Source of the DNA: CAVXEH01 sp963805645
GTDB taxonomy: Bacteria > Chloroflexota > Limnocylindria > QHBO01
DNA: 64,000 nt
Direction of reading: 5' to 3'
Assembly (NCBI GenBank): GCA_963805645.1
Contig: CAWDVA010000007.1
Location: 124,001 to 188,000, forward strand
The notes beneath the pieces were generated by a model, which saw only the letters and a program-made list of their open reading frames with translations, ran no database searches and was not told the origin of the DNA. Shown in pieces: positions 1-9,262 of this stretch (position 1 is the stretch's first letter; each line of letters starts with the position of its first letter). The translations under genes were made by a program, and so were the position numbers.

Positions 1-41
1 CGGGGGCGGCGAGGTGTCGGCGCCGTGGCCGCGGGCCGCCG

Positions 42-911
42 TCAGCCGGTGGGGCCCTGGACCTCCACCTGCCCGTCGTTGATCCGCGCCGCGTAGGTCG
101 TCAGCCGCGTCGCGGCCGGTCCGTGGGCCACCGTGCCGTCACGCAGCCGGTACGCGGAGGCGTGCCACGGACACACGATCGTGTCGCCCTCGAGCCGACC
201 CTCCGCGAGCGGCCCTCCCGCGTGCGAGCAGGTCTCCCGCAGGGCATGGACGACGTCACCGCGCCGAACCAGGACGAGGCTGGTGGTCCCCAGCGTGGCG
301 CGGGTGGGCGTGCCCTCGGCGAGCTCCGCCGCGGGCAGGACGGCCGTGAACTCCTTCGCGCGCCGGGCCCGGGCGAAGGCGTTGTGGTTGACCATCACGC
401 CCCACTTGTAGACGAGATGCCCGCCAACGAACGAGCCGCCGGCGATCAGCGCGAAGGCCACCAGCGCGATCCAGCGGCCGGCTCCCACGCCGCCGGCCAG
501 GCGCACGAAGAACGCGACCGTGTACAGGACCGTGGCGGTCAGGTTCGTCAGGCCGTGCAGGGTGGCGACGTTGCGCGCATCCCCGGGATCGATGTCCTTG
601 TGGTCCGTGATCCCGGCGGCCGCAGCACCCCACGCGGAGAGGGCCCCGAATCCCAGCACCACCACGGTGGCAGTCTCGACATCGGCGCCGAAGAAGACTG
701 CCGCGGCGTCCAGCACGAGCACAGCGCTCACGGCTCCCACCACGGCATCGGTGAGCATCCCGTGCAGGGAGTGGCCCAGCGGCGCGCCATTCATCAGGTC
801 CTGCAGCAGGCGGCCGGGAGCACCCAGCCCCCGATAGATCGCGGCGGTCAGCCCGGCCAGGCCGTTCCCTATTCCCTGGAACGGCTTCGCCAAGCGTTCG
901 ATCAGTCCCAT
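42..911 (-). CDS. Rieske 2Fe-2S protein with DUF2231-type membrane domain
   Basis: Predicted membrane protein of about 289 residues. The first two thirds hold roughly four hydrophobic segments in a DUF2231-like arrangement. The C-terminal third (about 195-285) is a Rieske domain with both ligand pairs, C-S-H followed about 20 residues later by C-P-W-H, so a 2Fe-2S cluster is expected. An electron-transfer role is inferred; the partner is unknown. I chose the ATG at 911 over a GTG at 926 because a GAGAGAGG ribosome site lies just upstream of the ATG. It ends 41 nt from the left edge and is followed upstream by the aminotransferase gene on the same strand. Confidence 0.8.
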   Translation of the reverse strand: MGLIERLAKPFQGIGNGLAGLTAAIYRGLGAPGRLLQDLMNGAPLGHSLHGMLTDAVVGAVSAVLVLDAAAVFFGADVETATVVVLGFGALSAWGAAAAGITDHKDIDPGDARNVATLHGLTNLTATVLYTVAFFVRLAGGVGAGRWIALVAFALIAGGSFVGGHLVYKWGVMVNHNAFARARRAKEFTAVLPAAELAEGTPTRATLGTTSLVLVRRGDVVHALRETCSHAGGPLAEGRLEGDTIVCPWHASAYRLRDGTVAHGPAATRLTTYAARINDGQVEVQGPTG

Positions 912-1001
912 GGCACCCTCTCTCACGGACCGGTCGCGGGCGGCGATCCGGACGTCACCGGCAGGAGCGCTGGTGGGCAGCCGCGGGGCTCGGGCGTGCG
1001 G

Positions 1002-2435
1002 TCAGGCGGTCAGCTCCTGGGCAAAGTCGCGGAAGGTCGCTACGTACCGATCGATCTCCTCCTCGGTGTGCTGCACCGAGAGCGTCCATTGGTCGTCCGG
1101 GCCCGGTGGCAGCAGGATGCCACGGTTGGCAAGGAAATAGAAGGAGGCGGCCCACAGATCGCCGTCGAGGCCAATGAAATCGCGGTAGTTCGTGACCCGG
1201 CCGGGCGTGAACATCACGCAGCCCTTGGGACCCACGTTGACCGCGTAGCCGGGCAGCCCGAACTCGTCGATCACGGCCTGCGAGCCGGTCGTCAGCCGCT
1301 CCGCCAGGGCGTGGAGCCGCGGGTAGGCATCCGGGGTCAGGATCCTGGTCAGCGTCGTGAGGCCGGCGAGCATGGACAGGGGGTTGCCGTTGAAGGTGCC
1401 CAGGTGCGCGACGCGCGTGGCCCCGCCCGCGAGGGTCGAGTGCTCGATGCCGACGCCCGGCGCGTTGCGCTCCGGCACCTTTTCGATGGCGCTCATCACC
1501 TCGCCACGCCCGCAGAACGCACCAATCGGGATGCCCCCGCCGATGCTCTTGGCCAGGCACGCGAGATCCGGCTGCACGCCGAAGTACTCGGTCGCCCCGC
1601 CGTAGGCGAGGACCACGCCGGTCTTCACCTCGTCGAAGATCAGGACGATGTCGTGGGCCGTGGCCAGCTCCCGAACCCGCTCCAGGAACCCCGGACGCGG
1701 CGGCACCACCCCGATGTTGAACTGGACCGGCTCCACGATGATCGCGGCGATCTCACCACGATGGCGGTCGAGGATCGCCTCCAGGATCTCCGGCTCGTTG
1801 AACGGCGCGATCACCGTCTCCGCGATGCGGCTGCGGGGCATACCCGCGGTGGCCGGAACCGTGTTCGGCGCGTCCAGGGGCCCCATCGCGTCGCGCGGGG
1901 GCTGGATGCTGACCAGGACGTCGTCGTGGTGGCCGTGGTAGCCGCCTTCGAACTTGAGGATCTTCTCGCGGCCGGTGAAGCCGCGGGCGACGCGGATCGC
2001 GTCCATGGTCGACTCCGTCCCGGAGTTGCTGAAGCGCACGAGATCCGCGCCGAAGCGACGCTTGAGCTCCTCGGCCAGCAGGACGCCGTCCTCCACCGGG
2101 AACGTGTAGCAGGTGCCGTTCGCCACCCGCCGGGCGAGCGCCTCCGCCAGCAGCGGATGCGAATGGCCCGCCGCAAGGACGCCGAAGGCCATGTCGAAGT
2201 CGAGATACTCGTTGCCGTCCGCGTCCCAGATGTGCGACCCGCGCCCATCGGTCATGAACAGCGGATAGGGGTCGTACGTCTGGAACGAGGAGGCGACGCC
2301 CAGCGGCATCGCCTGGCGGGCGCGGGCATGCAGCTCCGCGCTCCTGGGGCTCCGGGCGCGGTACGCGGCTTCCTCGCGCTCCGCGATCCGGTGCACCCGG
2401 TCGCGGTCGACGGTCCGCTCTCCGGCAACGGTCAC
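1002..2435 (-). CDS. Class III aminotransferase, glutamate-1-semialdehyde aminomutase-like
   Basis: PLP-dependent fold type I enzyme of 477 residues. The Schiff-base lysine is about K296 (L-A-K-S-I-G-G-G), the pyridine-binding Asp is in I-F-D-E-V (about D268), and the PLP phosphate region is S-N-S-G-T-E (about 136-141). It resembles glutamate-1-semialdehyde 2,1-aminomutase (HemL) but is about 45 residues longer, and no haem-synthesis genes are nearby. Another amino-acid or beta-amino-acid transaminase is equally likely, so no symbol is given. The start is GTG at 2435 with AGGAGG five bases upstream, overlapping the stop of the preceding Lrp-type regulator. The two are co-transcribed, which suggests amino-acid-responsive control. 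Confidence 0.82.
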   Translation of the reverse strand: MTVAGERTVDRDRVHRIAEREEAAYRARSPRSAELHARARQAMPLGVASSFQTYDPYPLFMTDGRGSHIWDADGNEYLDFDMAFGVLAAGHSHPLLAEALARRVANGTCYTFPVEDGVLLAEELKRRFGADLVRFSNSGTESTMDAIRVARGFTGREKILKFEGGYHGHHDDVLVSIQPPRDAMGPLDAPNTVPATAGMPRSRIAETVIAPFNEPEILEAILDRHRGEIAAIIVEPVQFNIGVVPPRPGFLERVRELATAHDIVLIFDEVKTGVVLAYGGATEYFGVQPDLACLAKSIGGGIPIGAFCGRGEVMSAIEKVPERNAPGVGIEHSTLAGGATRVAHLGTFNGNPLSMLAGLTTLTRILTPDAYPRLHALAERLTTGSQAVIDEFGLPGYAVNVGPKGCVMFTPGRVTNYRDFIGLDGDLWAASFYFLANRGILLPPGPDDQWTLSVQHTEEEIDRYVATFRDFAQELTA

Positions 2436-2444
2436 GGTGTCCTC

Positions 2445-2906
2445 CTACCTGGTCCCCCAGCGATAGCTCTCCTTGATGAAGCGCAGCTCCACCATGGTCT
2501 CGGTGGAGCGGATCCCCTCGATGGCCGCGACGCGCTCGGTGAGCACCCGCAGCAGGTGGTCGTTGTCCTCGCAGACGACCTCGCAGATGAGGTCGTAGCG
2601 CCCGGCGGTGACCACCACGTAGGTGACCTCGTCGAGCGTCGCCAGCCGATCTGCGATCTCCTCGAGGCGGCTGGGTTCCACCTTGAGGCCAATGAACGCC
2701 GGCTGCTGGAATCCCATGGCCAGCGGATCGGTGACGCCCACGACCTGCACCACGCCCCGCGAGATGAGCCGCTCCGCCCGCTGCCGGACGGTCGCCTCCG
2801 GGACCTTGAGCTCGCGGCCGATCTGCGCGTAGGGGCGCCGTCCGTCGAGCTGCAGGGCCTTGATGATCGCCTTGTCGAGGTCGTCGAGCACTGATCGGGC
2901 TGGCAT
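2445..2906 (-). CDS. Lrp/AsnC-family transcriptional regulator
   Basis: 153 residues. The N-terminal winged helix (about 8-60) has the family pattern L-D-D-L-D-K-A-I-I-K-A-L followed by a helix-turn-helix with V-P-E-A-T-V-R-Q-R. A C-terminal ligand-binding RAM domain (about 68-145) follows. Such proteins form octameric or dimeric feast/famine regulators that bind amino acids. The gene is first in a two-gene unit with the downstream aminotransferase 9 nt away. It probably controls that enzyme and itself; no operator could be identified by eye. Confidence 0.88.
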   Translation of the reverse strand: MPARSVLDDLDKAIIKALQLDGRRPYAQIGRELKVPEATVRQRAERLISRGVVQVVGVTDPLAMGFQQPAFIGLKVEPSRLEEIADRLATLDEVTYVVVTAGRYDLICEVVCEDNDHLLRVLTERVAAIEGIRSTETMVELRFIKESYRWGTR

Positions 2907-2965
2907 GCCGGAAGGCTACGCTCACGGCACTGCAGGCGCAAGTTTCCGTGGACCGATAGGCCCTG

Positions 2966-5137
2966 CTATCCCGATTCCGTCGATTCCTGCGGATTCCGCA
3001 GTGGTTGACGGAGCTCACGATTCCAGGCCCCGGTCGCATCCGCCAGGAGCTCCGCGACGTCCTTCACGGCCACGTCCTCGCGGCCCAGGTCGTCGGTGCC
3101 GTCTCGCAGCATGATCAGGCAGAAGGGACACGCGGTGGCGATGGCATCCGGGCTCGTGGCCAGCGCCTGCTCCGTGCGCCGGTGGTTGATGCGGTGGCCC
3201 TCGGTCTCCTCCATCCACATCCGCGCCCCGCCGGCTCCGCAGCACATCCCGCGCCGGTGATGGAGGTCCATCTCGGTGACCTGCTGGCCGGGAACGGCCC
3301 CCACCACGCGCCGGCCGGGCTCGAAGACGTCGTTGTAGCGGCCCAGGTAGCAGGCATCGTGATAGGCAACCACCGCCGGGTTGGCACGGTCCGGCTTGAG
3401 CTTGCCCTCTGCCACAAGCCGGTCAAGGAGCTGGGTGTGGTGGATCACCTCGATACCCGACAGGCCGAACTGCGGGTACTCGTTCTTCAGGGTGTTGAAG
3501 CAGTGCGGACAGCTGGCCACCACGGTCCGCACGTTGTGCGACTCGTGGGCCTCGGTGAGGGTCGCCACGTTCTCCTCGGCGAGCATCTGGAACAGGTACT
3601 CGTTGCCGGCGCGCCGCGCCGGGTCGCCGGAGCAGCTCTCGCGCGCTCCCAGGACCGCGAAGGGCACCCCGGCCTGGTCGAGCAGCTGGGCCATGGCCCG
3701 CACGACCTTGCGGTTGCGGTCGTCGAACGCGCCGGCGCACCCGATCCAGTACAGGACGCCTTCGTCGGGCAGGCCTCCGTGGCCGCCATCGGTGCCGTCC
3801 AGGACGCGCACCTCCAGGCCCTTGGCCCAGTCCATCCGCGCGCTCTTGGGCTGGCCCCACGGGTTGCCCGCGGTCTCCATCCCTCGGAAGGCGACGTTGA
3901 GCTCCTTGGGGAAGCGGCTGTCCTCCAGGACCAGGTTGCGGCGGATCTCCACGATCGAGTCGACGTGCTCGATGAGCACCGGGCAGCCCTCGACGCACCA
4001 CCCGCAGGTGGTGCACTGCCAGATCGCCTCCTCGGGGATGGCGTTGTCCACGATCGGCAGGCTGAGCGCTTCGGTCGCGCGGTCCTTCGCCAGCGCCAGG
4101 GCCGTCTGCGCGGCCTCTCCCCCGCCGTTGGCACCCCCTTTCGCGGCCCGCTGGGCGCTCGCCGCGGCAGCCAGCGCGGTCTCGGTCATGACGATCTGGT
4201 CGCGAAGGCCCTCCATGAAATGCTTGGGCGACAGGGTCTTGCCGGACATGCTGGCCGGGCAGAACTCCATGCAGCGCCCGCACTCGGTGCAGCTCATGGG
4301 GTCGAGCAGATGCCGCCAGGTGAGGTCCTTGAGGGTCCTGGCCCCGTAGACGAGCTCCTCGCCCTGCGGCGGCTCCGCCTCGAGATCCATCTTCCGCAGC
4401 GCCCCTCGCGGACCGATGTTGCGGAAGTAGACGTTGGGCTCCGACACGAAGATGTGCATGTGCTTGGAGTACGGGAGGTAGGTGAGGAAGCCCAGCACGA
4501 CGACGATGTGCGCCCAGCCGAAGAGCCCGTAGCCGATGGCGCCGGCATCGGCCCCCATCGGTTCGAGCAGGAGCGACAGCGAGCCGGCCAGGACCGCGAA
4601 CTTCCGGGCCGGGTCGTCGGGGACGGCCACGAAGCGGAAGGCATCGCCCAGCACCTCGGTCAGGACCACGCCGGCAATGAGGGCCAGGATGATGAACGCG
4701 TCGCGCGACAGGGCCAGGCGCCGCGGCCGGGTGATGGTTCGCCGCACCACGTCGTAGACGAGCGCGCCCAGGATCAGGGCGATGAACAGGTTCGCCAGGC
4801 CCACGACCAGGCCCCAGATCACGCCACCCAGCGGCCAGGCCAGGATTGCCTCCACGAGCCCGTTGGTGAGGTAGTTCCCCGTCGTCGCCAGCAGAATCAG
4901 GAAGCCCCAGAAGACGAAGGCGTGCGCGAGCCCCGGGCCCAGGTCGTTCAGGAGGCGCCGCTGACCGAGGACGTACAGCAGCACGCCCTTCGTCCGCTCC
5001 CAGGGACGGTCCGTCCGGTCGAGCGGGCGCCCCATGTGCAGGATGGCGAGGTGCTGGCGCAGTCGCTGCCAGAAGAAGTAGAGCGATACCGCGACCGGAA
5101 CGACGATCAGCGGGTAGAACGGGATGGTGGCCTCCAT
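2966..5137 (-). CDS. Membrane-bound Fe-S oxidoreductase (HdrD/EMO-like)
   Basis: 723 residues. Several transmembrane helices (about 5-225) resemble the haem-b nitrate reductase gamma fold. They are followed by two CxxCxxCxxxCP [4Fe-4S] motifs (starting about residues 281 and 373) and a C-terminal pair of CCG domains, the second with C-C-G-A-G-G near 629. This architecture matches the DUF224 / EMO family, which passes electrons from electron-transfer flavoprotein or similar donors to menaquinone; the assignment rests on domain order only. No etfAB genes are present in the window. It stands alone between the Lrp regulator and the molybdenum-cofactor operon, so its donor must be encoded elsewhere. 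Confidence 0.85.
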   Translation of the reverse strand: MEATIPFYPLIVVPVAVSLYFFWQRLRQHLAILHMGRPLDRTDRPWERTKGVLLYVLGQRRLLNDLGPGLAHAFVFWGFLILLATTGNYLTNGLVEAILAWPLGGVIWGLVVGLANLFIALILGALVYDVVRRTITRPRRLALSRDAFIILALIAGVVLTEVLGDAFRFVAVPDDPARKFAVLAGSLSLLLEPMGADAGAIGYGLFGWAHIVVVLGFLTYLPYSKHMHIFVSEPNVYFRNIGPRGALRKMDLEAEPPQGEELVYGARTLKDLTWRHLLDPMSCTECGRCMEFCPASMSGKTLSPKHFMEGLRDQIVMTETALAAAASAQRAAKGGANGGGEAAQTALALAKDRATEALSLPIVDNAIPEEAIWQCTTCGWCVEGCPVLIEHVDSIVEIRRNLVLEDSRFPKELNVAFRGMETAGNPWGQPKSARMDWAKGLEVRVLDGTDGGHGGLPDEGVLYWIGCAGAFDDRNRKVVRAMAQLLDQAGVPFAVLGARESCSGDPARRAGNEYLFQMLAEENVATLTEAHESHNVRTVVASCPHCFNTLKNEYPQFGLSGIEVIHHTQLLDRLVAEGKLKPDRANPAVVAYHDACYLGRYNDVFEPGRRVVGAVPGQQVTEMDLHHRRGMCCGAGGARMWMEETEGHRINHRRTEQALATSPDAIATACPFCLIMLRDGTDDLGREDVAVKDVAELLADATGAWNRELRQPLRNPQESTESG

Positions 5138-5192
5138 GCGTGGCCCATCCTACCGGCGGCGGACCCGCGCCCGCGCGCCGTCTGTGCTCGGA

Positions 5193-6188
5193 TCAGGCGT
5201 GGTCCCCGCCGGCGAGCTGCTCAATGGCGTGGCGCAGGACGGGCAGCACGGCGTTGAGCGACTCGATGGCGCCGCGCGGCGAGCCGGGCAGGTTGACGAT
5301 GAGCGTGCGGCCCCGCGCCGCCACCACGCCGCGCGACAGGGAGGCCATGGGCGTGGATGCAGCGCCCACCGATCGCATGAGCTCCGCCATCCCCGGCACC
5401 AGGCGATCCGCGACGCGGCCCGTCGCGGCAGGGGTCACGTCCGTGGGCGTCAGCCCCGTCCCACCGGTGGTGACGACCAGCGCATGGCCGGCGTCTGCCA
5501 GCCGGAGCAGGGCGGCGGCGATGGCCTCCTCGTCATCGGGCACCAGCAGCGGGTCGGGCGCCACGTCCCAGCCCGCCGCACGCAGCGCCGCGACCACGGC
5601 CGGGCCACCGGTGTCCTCCCGCTCCCCCGCCGCCGAGCGGTTCGAGCAGGTGACGACCGCCGCCTCGTACGCAGGCGGACCGGTCGGCGGTGCCGGCTCC
5701 GCCATCGGCGCACCGTCGCGCGTCCAGCGACCGCTCTGGCCGCCCTCCTTGGAAAGCAGGACCACCGATTCGATGGCGATGTCGCGCTGGAGCGCCTTCG
5801 CCATGTCGTACAGGGTCAACGCCGCCACGCTTGCGGCGGTGAGCGCCTCCATCTCGACGCCGGTCCGCGCCCGGGCAGAGGCCTCGGCGGTGATGCGTAC
5901 GGTGCCAGCCACGCGATCGGGAACCAGGTCGACCCCGACGTGCTCGAGCGGGATCGGATGGCACAGCGGGATCAGGTCCGGCGTCCGCTTGGCACCTGCG
6001 ATCCCCGCCAGGCGCGCGACGGCCAGGGCATCGCCCTTGGGACCGCCCGCGGCCAGCAGCGTTGCGAGCGTCTCCGGAAGCATGCGGACCGTGGCCATGG
6101 CGACGGCCCGGCGGGCCGTGATGGGCTTCGTGGAGACGTCGACCATTCGGGCTGCGCCCTGCGGATCGAGATGTGTTGGTTCGGTCAT
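5193..6188 (-). CDS. moaCB: Bifunctional molybdenum cofactor protein MoaC-MoaB
   Basis: 331-residue fusion. The N-terminal half (about 1-155) is MoaC, cyclic pyranopterin monophosphate synthase, with the signature around K-R-T-P-D-L-I-P-L-C-H-P and the E-M-E-A-L-T segment. The C-terminal half (about 170-325) is MoaB/MogA, molybdopterin adenylyltransferase, with T-T-G-G-T-G-L and N-L-P-G-S-P. Fused MoaCB proteins are known in several bacterial groups. The start ATG at 6188 overlaps the moeA stop by 4 nt (ATGA), so translation is probably coupled. MoaC acts early and MoaB/MoeA act late, so the operon covers both ends of the pathway. Confidence 0.93.
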   Translation of the reverse strand: MTEPTHLDPQGAARMVDVSTKPITARRAVAMATVRMLPETLATLLAAGGPKGDALAVARLAGIAGAKRTPDLIPLCHPIPLEHVGVDLVPDRVAGTVRITAEASARARTGVEMEALTAASVAALTLYDMAKALQRDIAIESVVLLSKEGGQSGRWTRDGAPMAEPAPPTGPPAYEAAVVTCSNRSAAGEREDTGGPAVVAALRAAGWDVAPDPLLVPDDEEAIAAALLRLADAGHALVVTTGGTGLTPTDVTPAATGRVADRLVPGMAELMRSVGAASTPMASLSRGVVAARGRTLIVNLPGSPRGAIESLNAVLPVLRHAIEQLAGGDHA

Positions 6189-7384
6189 GGCAGGTACCCC
6201 GTCAGGATGGTCTCGTACGAGCGGTTCGGGTCCGCCCCCGCCTCGCCCGCCGGGACGATGAGCAGCCCGTTGGCGTCGGCAAGCGGCCGAAGCTGGGCTG
6301 ACCCCTGCCCGCCGGCGGCACGGGCGAGCAGCTCTCCCGACTCGCGCCGGAGAGCGACCCGCAGGAAGGCGCGGCGCGGCGGATCCTTGGCGATGGGCGC
6401 CTCCGGCCGGGCCTGAACGCGCAGGCGGCCGTCGCCGTCGAGGCCCTGCAGGCGGCGAAGATACGGCCGCACGAACAGCTCGAAGGTCACGAGGGCGGAG
6501 ACCGGGTTGCCCGGCAGGCCGATCAGCGTCGTGCCACCCAGCGCGCCCACGGCCAGCGGCTTGCCGGGCTGCACCGCGATCCGCCAGAACTCCAGGCTGC
6601 CTCGCCGCTCGAGGACCTCGCGCACCACGTCGTAGCGCCCCACGCTCACCCCGCCGGAGGTGACGAGCAGATCCGCGGTGCGGGCCGCGTCGCGCAGTGC
6701 ACCTTCGACCGCCGACGCGTCGTCGCGCACCCGCGGCAGCAGGTCCGGCACGCCGCCGGCATCGACCACCGCCGCGGCCAGGGCCGGGCCGTTCGTGTCG
6801 TAGATCTGGCCCGGGCCAAGCGGTGCTCCCGGCGCCACCAGCTCGTCTCCGGTCGACACGATCGCGACCACCGGTCGGCGGCGCACGGCGACGGCGCCGA
6901 TCCCCAGGGAGATGAGCACCGCGATCCCCGCCGGGGTGAGCGCGCCAGGAAGGCAGATCTCCGCGCCTGCCGCGGTGTCCGATCCGGCCGGACGGACGCA
7001 GGCCCCGGGCTCGGCCCGCGCGACCCGAACCGCCCCATCGGCCTCTGTTGCCTCCTCGATCGGCACCACGGCGTCGGCGCCCGGCGGCAGCATGGCGCCG
7101 GTCATGATGCGGATCGCGCTCCCCCGCTCCACGGCGACCTCGGCCGCCGCACCGGCAGCGACCTCGCCGGCCAGCTGCAGCGTCCCGGGCGTGTCCGCGG
7201 CACGCACCGCGTAGCCGTCCATGGAGCTGTTGGCGAAGGGAGGCACGTCGATGCCGGCGGTGATGCGCGGCTCGGCAAGGACCCGCCCTAGGGCATCCGG
7301 GACGCGAACCTCCTCGGCATCGGTCGGGTGGGCATGTGCCAGGAGCCGGCGATACGCGTCCTCCAGCGGCAGCAGATCGGCCAT
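6185..7384 (-). CDS. moeA: Molybdopterin molybdenumtransferase MoeA
   Basis: 399 residues, the normal length for MoeA. It inserts molybdate into adenylated molybdopterin made by the MoaB/MogA half of the next gene. Visible motifs are the N-terminal S-M-D-G-Y-A-V-R region (domain linkage), the central T-G-D-E-L loop, S-G-G-V-S-V-G, and G-N-P-V-S-A-L in the MoCF-fold domain, followed by a small C-terminal domain. I chose the ATG at 7384 over a GTG one codon upstream; it overlaps the stop of the upstream protease gene by one base (TGATG). The four-base overlap with moaCB downstream supports a single operon. Confidence 0.93.
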   Translation of the reverse strand: MADLLPLEDAYRRLLAHAHPTDAEEVRVPDALGRVLAEPRITAGIDVPPFANSSMDGYAVRAADTPGTLQLAGEVAAGAAAEVAVERGSAIRIMTGAMLPPGADAVVPIEEATEADGAVRVARAEPGACVRPAGSDTAAGAEICLPGALTPAGIAVLISLGIGAVAVRRRPVVAIVSTGDELVAPGAPLGPGQIYDTNGPALAAAVVDAGGVPDLLPRVRDDASAVEGALRDAARTADLLVTSGGVSVGRYDVVREVLERRGSLEFWRIAVQPGKPLAVGALGGTTLIGLPGNPVSALVTFELFVRPYLRRLQGLDGDGRLRVQARPEAPIAKDPPRRAFLRVALRRESGELLARAAGGQGSAQLRPLADANGLLIVPAGEAGADPNRSYETILTGYLP

Positions 7385-8505
7385 CACACGCCCAGGCGCA
7401 GCCGCGTCTCGATGAGGCGCATGATCCCGGCCCGGGTCAGGAGGCCGGCCACGGCCCGTCCCTCGGTGACCACCGGCAGCTGGCTCACTCCGCGCTCCTG
7501 GATGAGGCGCATGGCCGACTGGACATCGTCGTCGGGCGTCACCGTGGCCAGGTCACCGTAGCGGGTCATCACGTCGGTGACCCGCGCGTCCTCCCAGTTG
7601 TCGCGCGGCACCCGGCGGACATCGGAGAGGGTCACGATCCCGGCCAGCCCGCCGTCGAGGTACCGCACCAGGAAGGTCCGGCTGTCGCCGTGCAGCATGC
7701 GGTCGTGGACCAGGCTGGCCACCGACTCGTTGGGTGAGACGGATGGCGGCTCCGGCTCCATGATGTCGCGCACCCGGACACCGAGGAGCGTCCGCTCGAT
7801 GCCGGTCTGTGCCGAGGCCTGCTCGGCCGCGCTGGACAGGAACCAGCCGATGAGCGCCAGCCAGATGCCCGCCACGATCCCGCCGGGCTGGAAGGCCAGC
7901 AGGATGCCGAAAGCGATGAGCAGGTAGCCGATCAGCTGCCCCACCGTCGCCGCATTTCGCGTGGCCTTGTACCGGTCACCGCGGATCCGCCACAGGGCCG
8001 CGCGCAGGATCCGGCCGCCATCCATGGGGAACCCGGGCACCAGGTTGAAGACGCCAAGGGTGAGGTTGATGAATCCCAGCCAGCCCAGCAGGGCGGCGAT
8101 CTGCTCCTGCTGGACGAAGAGGTCGATGGCCCACAGCGCGGCGCCGATCAGCAGGCTGGCCACGGGCCCCGCAGCGGCGATGAGCGCCTCGTCGCGTGGC
8201 CGTTGCGGCTCCTCCTCCATGCTCGCCGCCCCACCAAAGACGAACAGGGTGATCGCGCTGATCGTGACGCCGAAGCGACGCGCCACCACGGCATGCGAGA
8301 GCTCATGGCCCAGCACCGAGGCGAGGAAGAAGAGGGAGGTGATGGCACCAACGAGCCAGTAGGTGCCCGTGCTCCAGCCGGCGTACTGGAGCGGGAACTG
8401 GACGGTGGCCAGCGAATAGGTCACCAGGAAGCCGATCACCAGCCAGGACGGATGGATCTCGATGGCAATCCCCATGACGCGCCCCACCCGGAACGACGAG
8501 CCCAT
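7384..8505 (-). CDS. Site-2 protease-type M50 metalloprotease with two CBS domains
   Basis: 373 residues. The intramembrane zinc protease core has H-E-L-S-H near residue 66 and N-L-V-P-G-F-P-M-D-G-G-R near 150, supplying the His, His and Asp zinc ligands across six or so helices. Two CBS domains (about 245-365) make up the cytosolic tail; in other families these bind adenine nucleotides and could regulate activity. The substrate is unknown; family members cleave anti-sigma factors or other membrane proteins. The gene is first in the overlapping moeA-moaCB operon, a link that is positional only. Confidence 0.9.
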   Translation of the reverse strand: MGSSFRVGRVMGIAIEIHPSWLVIGFLVTYSLATVQFPLQYAGWSTGTYWLVGAITSLFFLASVLGHELSHAVVARRFGVTISAITLFVFGGAASMEEEPQRPRDEALIAAAGPVASLLIGAALWAIDLFVQQEQIAALLGWLGFINLTLGVFNLVPGFPMDGGRILRAALWRIRGDRYKATRNAATVGQLIGYLLIAFGILLAFQPGGIVAGIWLALIGWFLSSAAEQASAQTGIERTLLGVRVRDIMEPEPPSVSPNESVASLVHDRMLHGDSRTFLVRYLDGGLAGIVTLSDVRRVPRDNWEDARVTDVMTRYGDLATVTPDDDVQSAMRLIQERGVSQLPVVTEGRAVAGLLTRAGIMRLIETRLRLGV

Positions 8506-8558
8506 GGCGCGAGTGTAGCCGAGCGAAGCTGTCGAGCCGATGAAGGGGACCGGCGAGG

Positions 8559-9245
8559 TCAGGCGGCGGTCGTCGCCTCACGCTGCCAGAGACGCCACCC
8601 CACCAGGAGCACGGCCAGGGCCGACAGGATGATGGCGATCCCCGCCGTGATGGACGCCTCGAACCAGAAGCCCTCCGGGAAGAGGCGCAGCAGGTTCGAG
8701 TCCGGCCCGAACATGAAGTTGCCCTGCGGGAAGAAGACCTCGTGGAAGGCAAGGAAGGCCTGGTCGAAGTCCAGGGCGAAGAACGCGGCGAGCACCACGG
8801 CGACCGTGCCCACCAGGCCCCCCGCCCAGATGAGGGCCCGACCCACCGCGCGTCGCCGGCGGCGGAGCGCGAGCCCGGATCCGACCGCCACCGCGAGGGC
8901 GACGAGCCAGACCACCCCCAGCAGCCGGACCAGCCGCGATACGTCGCGCATGTGGCTGCGCTCGGCATCGGTCAGCAGCGGCGGTCCGCCGTCAACACCT
9001 TCCGCGAAGTCGCCGCAGCCGAGCCACACATCGCAGAGCATGGCGCCGGTGACCCGGTCGACCTCCGACTGGGTGGTCTGCAGCCGGGCCGGCACGTCGT
9101 TGCGCGCCTGCTCCACGGAGACGAACCACGGGTTGAAGAGCAGGAGCGGGCCGGTGAGCAGGACCAGGACCGCCATCGACAGTCCGAGCGGGATGCCCAG
9201 GTATCCGGCCGTGCCGCCGCGCCTGGCGGCAGGTGGCGGCGCCAT
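8559..9245 (-). CDS. DUF1461 / TIGR01906-type integral membrane protein
   Basis: About 228 residues with four to five transmembrane helices. A conserved segment, F-F-P-Q-G-N-F-M-F-G-P-D-S-N-L-L followed by L-F-P-E-G-F-W, is characteristic of the TIGR01906 (DUF1461) family, whose function is unknown. The start ATG at 9245 is preceded by AGGAG and lies 17 nt after the stop of the upstream holin-like gene. A longer frame reaching 9317 has no good start and would overlap that gene, so it was not used. Confidence 0.75.
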   Translation of the reverse strand: MAPPPAARRGGTAGYLGIPLGLSMAVLVLLTGPLLLFNPWFVSVEQARNDVPARLQTTQSEVDRVTGAMLCDVWLGCGDFAEGVDGGPPLLTDAERSHMRDVSRLVRLLGVVWLVALAVAVGSGLALRRRRRAVGRALIWAGGLVGTVAVVLAAFFALDFDQAFLAFHEVFFPQGNFMFGPDSNLLRLFPEGFWFEASITAGIAIILSALAVLLVGWRLWQREATTAA

Positions 9246-9262
9246 CGGCTCCTGGGAGGTGG

